Part shown: piece by piece, positions 11,301 through 20,300 of the stretch
Layout: each line of letters starts with the position of its first letter
Numbering within the stretch: position 1 is the stretch's first letter
Translations under genes and position numbers: made by a program
NCBI RefSeq assembly: GCF_000004195.4
Contig: NC_030679.2
Location: 32,849,712-32,913,711 of the forward strand
DNA: 64,000 nt
Direction: 5' to 3'
Source: Xenopus tropicalis
Taxonomy: Eukaryota > Chordata > Amphibia > Anura > Pipidae
Notes under the pieces: generated by a model
What the model was told of the DNA's origin: nothing
The model's database searches: none
What the model saw: only the letters and a program-made list of their open reading frames with translations

Positions 11301-14300
11301 CTTCCATTTTAAGCAGCGTAGGTGGTTTTTCACGGTGAGGGCAGTGAGGCTGTGGAATGCCCTTCCTAGTGATGTGGTAATGGCAGACTCTGTTAATGCC
11401 TTTAAGAGGGGCCTGGATGAGTTTTTGAACAAGCAGAATATCCAAGGCTATTGTGATACTAATATCTACAGTTAGTATTACTGGTTGTATATATATAGTT
11501 TATGTATGTGAGTGTATAGATTGGTTAGTATAGGTTGTGTGCTGGGTTTACTCGGATGGGTTGAACTTGATGGACAATGGTCTTTTTTCAACCCTATGTA
11601 ACTATGTAACTATGTAACCTGTGATGTTGCCCATAGCAACCAACAGAGCCAGAACTAGGGGTAGTCAGAAGAGGCAATGATCCATCGCAGCATACCCCCC
11701 TTCCAAACCACACGTGGGAAGGGGGGGGGGGGGGGAGATGAGCGTGCAGGGGCAAGGTGGCCAACTGCCAAAAACCATTTTGTTTTCTAACTTGTAGGTG
11801 ACTGTAATTGCTGATTGGTTGCTATGGACAAGATCACTGGCTTACACACTATAATAAATATGCCCTATATAGCCCTTACTTCAATTCCCATAATGCATAT
11901 GGAAGTGTGCACGGTGCAATGGAATGTGTAGAGTCAGGTCCAGCAATAAAAGAAACAGTTAAGGACAGACAGATAATGCTTAAAGTAAATGCATTTACAA
12001 ATAAATGTAAAACCATTCAAATTCAAGTTTTAATTCATGTATATTGTAAACTTGACATGGACGTATGTCTTTTTTCAACTCAACTTACTATGTTACTATG
12101 TAATTATATTTGCTGTTATTGTGCAAAATGATATCTTTGGGTTTACGTCACCTTTAACAACGACCTTATCTCAAGGTTTGTGGTTGTCCTTAAAATGTTA
12201 AAAAAATCAGTTAGGTAAAAAAAAAAAAAAGTTTTATTAAAATAATAGCAGTTAACAGTTAGTGTTTCTCAAAGTGAAAATCAGCCAAATACCTTGCATC
12301 AAACATAAGAAGCCATGCAATGAATGTAACATTCCCCAACCCGATTAGTGCTGAGCAACTTCATTGCTGTGCTTTCATTCAAATGTAAGTTTAATAGATC
12401 AGGCTTTTAATACTAAGCAAACGTGTTGCATAAGCTAAACATTCTGCATTCTATTACCAATATAATCCTTCATTCATATAGTGCCAATACATTTACATGG
12501 GGCTTTACAGAGATTGTTCATTATTCAGCTCAGTCTCTGTTTGCCAATCAAAGTGTGAGTGGGGAAAACTAAAAGACGTTTTACTTAATAACAATAGTGT
12601 ATAGCAATACAGTGTGTATAAAATCTGTACCAATTAATTGCTTATTTAAATTTAAAATACATTCATACATTGTGAAGACATGCAAAGTGCATAATACATA
12701 CAAATTAAATGAATAGATCTGTTCTACAACTTGCATGATGCATTACTACATTTTAGAAATATTAAATATACAAGGTTTCTGCAAGATTCCTCACAGTCAA
12801 ATTGAGATTCCTCATCATACTGTATTACTACACAAACTAAGTTTGGAGATGAAGCTTATCAGGAATATGTGCATTTCTAATAACTAAGTCACCTATGGAT
12901 AGGGTTGCCACCTTTCAGCAGCTTGCACTCCGAGCAGGGGGAAGGCAATGATATCATGGGCGGGGCCAGTGATGCCAGGGTGGAATTATGACATCATGGG
13001 GACGAGACTATGATGTGAAGATCATCCACTGCCGAATCATTCAAGGGGAGTCCTGTTCTTTATTTGGAACTGGGCATGCAGTTTTGAGTCAAAACTGGAC
13101 AGGTTGAAAGTCTACATGTGGAATGTTATTTCTGTTATTTGCTCTAGGAATTCTATTAAAACAGGTCAAGATTGCTGTGAGGAATAGTGAGGCCCCATAC
13201 ACCCGGGCCAGGCCATATTACTGATCTGGCAAAATGCCAAAATGTTAGGAACACCCCAACGATTGTAATCACTTACCTGATACCCCAGGCAGGTGCTCCT
13301 TTTAGCAAAAAACTGCACCGGCCTGGGTACTATCCCGGGGTCGATGCACGAGCAGTATAGTGAAAAAGCTGGCTTTTTTGTTAACGTTCGCCTTTTCACT
13401 TTACTACACATGCACAAGCAGCGCTAAGAAATAAGAAGGAAAAGGCAATTGCACACTTGCATGTACCCTGGGCTGGTGCAGTGTTCTGCCAACAGCAGCA
13501 TTGGTCCATGGAATCAGGTAAGCGATTACAATGATTGCGGTGTTCCTAACATTTTGCCACCCTCCCTGTTATTGTACCATACCTTCTCCTTTAATGTAGT
13601 CTGGGCCCATTACAGGACTCCCACCTGTTTCCCCTATAGCAATTTCTCTGGCCCCATGAAAGTCAAATTTTAGTTCTGAAGCAATTTCTAAGTGCAACAG
13701 CTTTTTCTGTTTGTCCATACCAGTCTCTAGTGTTTCTAATAAGCACCGAGCCTATTCCTTTCAAAAGTGGCTGCCCTGCACTGCAGTATGCTTGGATAGA
13801 GCCCAGAGGAGTATGTGCTTGTCAGAAGGACATTGCTAAACACTTATCAGAAGACGCATCAACACATAGCTGTGGGCAGAGAAGCGCATAAAGACTGTGT
13901 GGTTTGTGTGCAGTAGCGAGCCGCTATAAAGGACAACTATCCCTTACTTCTAAGATGCGTCCATGGTCCTAACCGCTTAAATTGTCTCATATGTAAAAGT
14001 CGACAAGCCTCTCTCTGAGCTAATGGGCACAAGAGTAAGCGACTGAAAACAAATGCTAATTTTGTAAACTTAATCTTAAAAGCTAAAAGCAGTGTTGAAA
14101 CCAACCCCCAAGGTTTCACAAGAAAACAATGTTTAAAAGGCGAAGCTCTTGAACATTTGTCCAAAAGGAAAACTACCCATGTAAATAGTGCAAATCTGCT
14201 AGAGCTCAGAAATGGGGACTTGCAAACTGGCTCATTTTGAACCGATTACAGCAGAGCTTGTGTCCTGATGCCTATAGTCCTGGCAACTAAATAGCAATTT

Positions 14301-17300
14301 AAATTCCATCACAAAAATATAAAACAATTAAGCATAACTGCAAAAAATGTTAAGATACTGCTTCCTAAGTCATAATAATAGTTACTGTTAAGGTGAACCA
14401 ACCTATTTATGGTTATATTCACTACATATAATTCTTCAAGAATTTAAATTCAAGTGTGAGTAAAGCAAGTTGCCCCAACCAGGAATACCAACTACATTGG
14501 AATGCAAATAATACTGCTAAACAAAGAGGTTTTCGTAAGACATACATTATACAAAATACAAGACTTTCCTGTGGGTTAATCTACATATACAATGTGTAAC
14601 AGCAGACACACAATTTCTGACGTCAATGGACAAACAAAAAACAAAAAGTTAAAACGCTCAAAGTGTAGCCAGAACAAAATAGTACTGTGAGTTATGCTAA
14701 TTATTATTGCTCTGCATTAACACAGTATTCCAGCAGTAGTGTGAAAAATTATTTTGAATGGCATACATAATAAACTGTTATGACATTAAAAAGACAAGAG
14801 CTTTTAATGTTCTTTAAAACTGTAGTGTTCAAGGCTTTTTAAAAGAGCTAAAAAAGTTCAGTCGAGGTAACCGGAATGGAGGAAAGAGACACCATGCAAA
14901 GCTTAAGATAAACAGGAAGAAGCGGATAGCGCAACTCACAAAGCGGAAGAAAAAAGATGAAGATCTTCCTTGAATGGCTTGTGCAATTATAGGAGGTGAC
15001 ACTGACCTGGGGGAGGTAGAAGTAACGGAGCAGTTATTTGTGTTTCTTTTGTTTATATCTTGATTATCATTTTCATTTTCCACAATCCTCACTCGTTTGC
15101 GTTCTTTTGGAGGTTGACCATTTGCCGGTTCTATTGGTTTTACTGCAACGGAAGACAGATCTTGCTCTTTAGTAGACAAAGATGAATCTTCTTTCAAAAG
15201 GTTTCTATGAACCGTTGATTCAGCTGGGCACATATCTTCTGGAATTGCATCAGACAGACCATGAGCTTGACTGCCTGAAGTCACAGTAGCACTGGTGTTA
15301 TCTATTGCGCAATCAAGTGGAAGCTGTTCTTTTCTTCGTTTTTGAGTCCGGATTTTGGCAATTTCTGAAAAAAACAAAAAGCACTAGCATCACCGAGGCC
15401 AACTGAGCCTTTATCTACACAGTTTGTTCTGTAAAAAGAGCTTGCCCTAAATTTTTGCTGTCTCTACAACCAAGTTTAAGATGGTTGGGCCAGAAACAAC
15501 CTGCAACTGGAGCATTACAAGGTTCACAGGGCTGCTTAATTCCATAATCAAGTATTAGTGTATTAAAAATACTGAAGTGTGAATAGCTTCTTTTAAATGA
15601 AAGGAAGAATCAATTAAACATATAGCAACAGGAGTAGCCCTACATATATATTGCCATTTTCAGGCATTTTATGCATGGCTGCCTAAAGCTCAGATGGTTG
15701 TAATGTGCATCATTAGTATAGTGGGTGGGAGCATGAATAAATTTGGCAAAAGTACGTATAACTCATTTGTTAGTACTAGATAACATGCAAGCTGATTCAT
15801 AATTTATACCATCAGGTTCATATTTCATCTTCATCTCATCCAAATTGACACGGAGTTTCATATTTTCGCCTTGTGAGAGTTTGAGATGCCTATCATTTGC
15901 AAAAAGCTTCCGTTCCAGTTCCAAGACCCGTTGGCTCTCGGCTAGAGCTTTCATCCGTTGCAAAGATAGTTCATCTTTTATCTTCTCAATTTCCTTACTG
16001 CAAATAACAGAAATTCTAAATTAGATGTTTTTAATAATGAAATCAGATAGTATTACTGTAATTTAATTTCACCAAAATCTTCTGGGAAATGGTTACAGAG
16101 GATCTAAACACAAAAAATGAATTGATGCAAACTAGGGATGCACCAAATCCAGTTTTTTGGGTTCGGTGAGCCCCTGAATCCACCCATAAGGGATTGTGCC
16201 AAATACCGAACCAAATCCTAATTAGCATATGCTAATTAGGTTTTGGAAGGGTTAAATGTCGAAAATGTTTCCACTTCCGCGTTAACATGACAAAAAGTGT
16301 GGATTCGGAATCCAAATCCTGCCGAAAACTGAATTCTGGATTTGGTGCATGCCTAATGCAAGGGTGCTTCTCTGAGAACTTACAATTTACATTAATTTTA
16401 GACAGCTTTTAGCTCAACTGAGAGCCAGAAACCTTAAGGTTAATTTAATCCTTAATAAACATCTGTTGAACCATGCCTGCCTAGCAGTATAAAAAGGCCC
16501 AGTACTGCTAATAACTCAAAAACCACATAAAATAAAGAATTAATGTAAATTGCAAAAGTGCTCAACTACTCAACTTTACAGCAATGTATTTTTTGCATTT
16601 AGATTCTCTTTTAACTATTAACAGCTATAACTGGCTTGACTGGCTCCCTATTAGCCAAGTTATTATCCATAGCAAGGTTTATACACCACCACTTATCTGG
16701 CAACTGCAAGAACAACTGTGCTCATAAAGAAGATTATTTATCCAGCAGCAGGTCTTCAGCTCTTGACCTCTAGATCATTTTCCACAGCAGGATGAGATTT
16801 CCCTCATAGGGAAAATCATTCTTAATGCTAAAATATGAATAATTTACTAAATTAACTTTATTACCTTTGCAGTTACTGGCATGGGAGAACCTAAGCAATC
16901 ATGGGATAATGAAATAGATTCTTGAAATTAGTGCCCTGGCTGGAATTGAACCTTGGACCCCAGGACTTCAAGGAAGGGGTGTTTACCACTGCTCCATCAT
17001 GCTGCACTTTAGACCTTATACATGCTAGCTAATAAAAAACAATATTCTACAAAATTAATAATACAAACATAGCAAAACATGATTAGTCTTTTTTATACTA
17101 CAAATCCATTGTCCAACATACCTTGAATTCACAAGCTTCATTTTAAGTAAATCCACATAGTATGTTTCATCACCCTGTCCCAATCCATCACTGCTATTGG
17201 CTACTGGTCCATTTTCACAGATTTGCTGTATATGTTAACAGTAGGATGGAACACTGTGTTAACGTACAGTGAGTAGCATGCAGAAGCCTATTATCTTATC

Positions 17301-20300
17301 TTTAAAGTGTTTCTGGCACATGCCTTTTAATAGCCACTGCTACTTACTATCTGTATATAACAAGATATTTTACTTGTATCTAGATTTGCATTTATTTTGA
17401 AAATAATGCTTATGTAAGACATTTTTTGGCGAGTAAAACAAGGGTAAGTCAAAATGCAAAGTCTTTCTAATCACAGTATTTTATATACACTAGAATGAAA
17501 GCTTCTATGCTTAACAGCTGGCCACCAGAGCATAACATAAATGATGCAGTGGTTTCTCTGATTCGGACTATAAAATCTAAATGAGAAAGGGAGATAAATG
17601 TGCATAGTAGCGAGCACAAAACCCAACATAACTGAAAATGACTAAATTGTATATATTAGAAATGCACTCAGAAATGTTTCATCTTTTTTTGGTGAGACGG
17701 TTAATTACTATTTACATGGTAAAAATATTGAACAGAAGTATAAAAAAAAAGGGCAGGAAAAGATTGAATTGAAGACAAACCTGAGATTTTTCTAGCTGTC
17801 GCACTTTCATAACAAGTGTTTCAATTTCGCTGTTCTTTTGTGCTACCATAGCCTGTAAGCGTTCTAGCTGCTCAGGGTCACTTTGAGAACCTTTCAGTTG
17901 CAGTAATGTTGCTATCTGCACCTAGTAGTAAAAATAAGAAAAAAAAATTAGTATACTGTTCATACATCAGTTACACACTGTAAATTTAATTAAAAAAATG
18001 TAATTGTTTGATGAACGATAGACTAAAAAAAACGCAGTTTTGAGGGATGGGGGCCATATTTTCCCCTTACATTCCTAGATGAATATTCCAAACGAACTCT
18101 ATAAATGTGATGTAAAGCTTGTTCACATGACATTATATGAGTACATGCACATAACTCAGGCCTTTAATAAGGTATTTAATGTGTTGTTACTGTTTGTGTG
18201 AATGGGTAACTCATGACTTGTCAAATATTCAAAGGGGTAAATGCTTTCACAGAATGCAGTGTGCTATTTTAGTGCATGGTAATAAGCAATACAAAATATG
18301 GTATCAGGTTCGGACCGGCAATCTGTGGATTCTGGAGGCTGCTGTAAGATGCAATTACTATTTAGTGGGTCGTGGGGGGCTTTGTGTACTTGAAATTTTA
18401 TGGCTTATTTTGAATTCCAGTCCAGCCTTTATGGTATACTTACGAAGAGGTGCATTTTACCATTTCCATCTCAACACAAAAGGAAATCCTTAGACAAGGG
18501 CATTTAAAATGTTACCTTCATTCTGTGCATCTGCTGTCTAGAGAAGGCATGTTGCTTTTGAAGAGACTGGAATTGGACTTTCATACTAATTAGCTGACGC
18601 TCCATTTCAGCTCTGCGATCTTCAACCTAATAAAAATTAGGAAAAAAAGATTTATTAACCTCTAGGTTTCCAGATTAACTGTAATGTGCAGCACCACGCC
18701 TTATGGCAGTGAACCCCAACCAGTGACTTGGGGGTCATTTGTTGCTTACCAACCCCTTGGATGTTGCTCTCAGTGCCCCCAAACCAGGTGGTTATTTTTG
18801 AATTCCTGACTTGGTGGCAAGTTTCGGCTGAATAAAAACAAGATTTCCTACCAAATAGAGTCTTCTGTAAACTGATAGTGTGCATAGAGGCTACGTAATA
18901 GCCAATCTTAGCCCTTATTTATTACACCTCCAGAGACTTTTATGATGCGTGTGTTGCTGTCCAAGTCATTTGACTGTGGTACGAAAAGGTTGGGGACCCC
19001 TGCCACACACACTTACTTCGGTCAAACTGTGTAAAATATTAAAAATCATTGTTTAACTAGTATACTATAAGAAATGGTATTGCCATATTGCAATCGAGAT
19101 ATCTGGGTAATATGCTTCCGGAAAATAGATACCTTACCTATATCGCTATACTAGGTAGAATACTATTAACAAGGCTGCAGTCAAATAATTTACAATTACA
19201 AATTATTTGTTTTAAAATATGTACTTAAGGCTAGTGTTATACAAGCTTAAAATATATTACTGCATAAAAAGAAGTGTTCTCACACCCAAAACACCAGCAA
19301 ATTAAAATGCCCTAGAGCCATCTGCAGATTATGCAGTGTTTCTAGAAAGCATTATGTGTTTGTGCTTTAGGTTTCTTAAAAGAGATTCTAAAATTTTTAT
19401 TTTTACAGTTTTTAAGATCAACATTTTCAAAAAAAAATTCAGTAAAATGTAAAAACTGGTTAAGAGTCAAAATACTTTTGCAAGGCACTATATATTTGTA
19501 ATATGTTTTGGTATAAACTGCCAGCAGTTTTAGTTGTTGCCCCAGTGCAACTTGTCCCTGCTGAAATAAATCAAAATAAGAAAAAAGAAGACCTGATAGC
19601 ATTGAGGTTGAGAAGGGAGAACTTGCTGATTAAGTAAATAATTAAGGACCTGGAATACCACTACAAAATAAAACAACTAGGTTTAGCAACTGCATTTTAG
19701 GGCTCTGGCACACAGGGAGATTAGTCGCCTGCGACAAATCTCCCTGTTCGCGGGCGACTAATCTCCCCGAGTTGCCATCACCTGCCATCCCACCGGCAAA
19801 CATGTAAGTCGCCGGTGGGATGGCACACGCGGCGGTGCGATTTCGGCAAATCACCGAAAAAGCCTTGCAAGGCAACTTTGGCGATTTGCCAAAATCACGC
19901 CGCTTTAGGTGATGGCAACTCGGGGAGATTAGTCGCCCACGAACAGGGAGATTTGTCGCGGGCGACTAATCTCCCCGTGTGCCAGAGCGCTTATGCATAC
20001 AAGAACTTTTTAAGACAGGGATTCCCCATAGCCTCTCCAACTTCAAGACAATGCTAAAGTGTCTTCACTCATATATACATATACATTTTTTTCTTAAAAG
20101 TATGTTAATAATCAAACATTTACCTTACCTCTGCAAATAAGGAATTTCCTTTACTGTTCGGGTCTTGAGCTTGTTGCAAAGCAATGTCAAGCTGAGCTTG
20201 CAGGTCTTGATTTGCCTCGCGGGCTTTCTGTATTATAGGACACATACATAAAAATAATTATAATATAATAGCTTTGTCTATACTTTATCTGACTGTAATT

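Noticed and set aside
14829..15006. Hydrophobic C-terminal extension as the true end of Spindly
   Set aside because: It lies past a donor whose phase fits the CPQQ exon at 5162-5312, and the hydrophobic stretch has no counterpart in Spindly. Kept only as a possible minor isoform.
16931..17013. tRNA gene
   Set aside because: B box present, but no acceptor stem or anticodon-arm pairing; better explained as a SINE.
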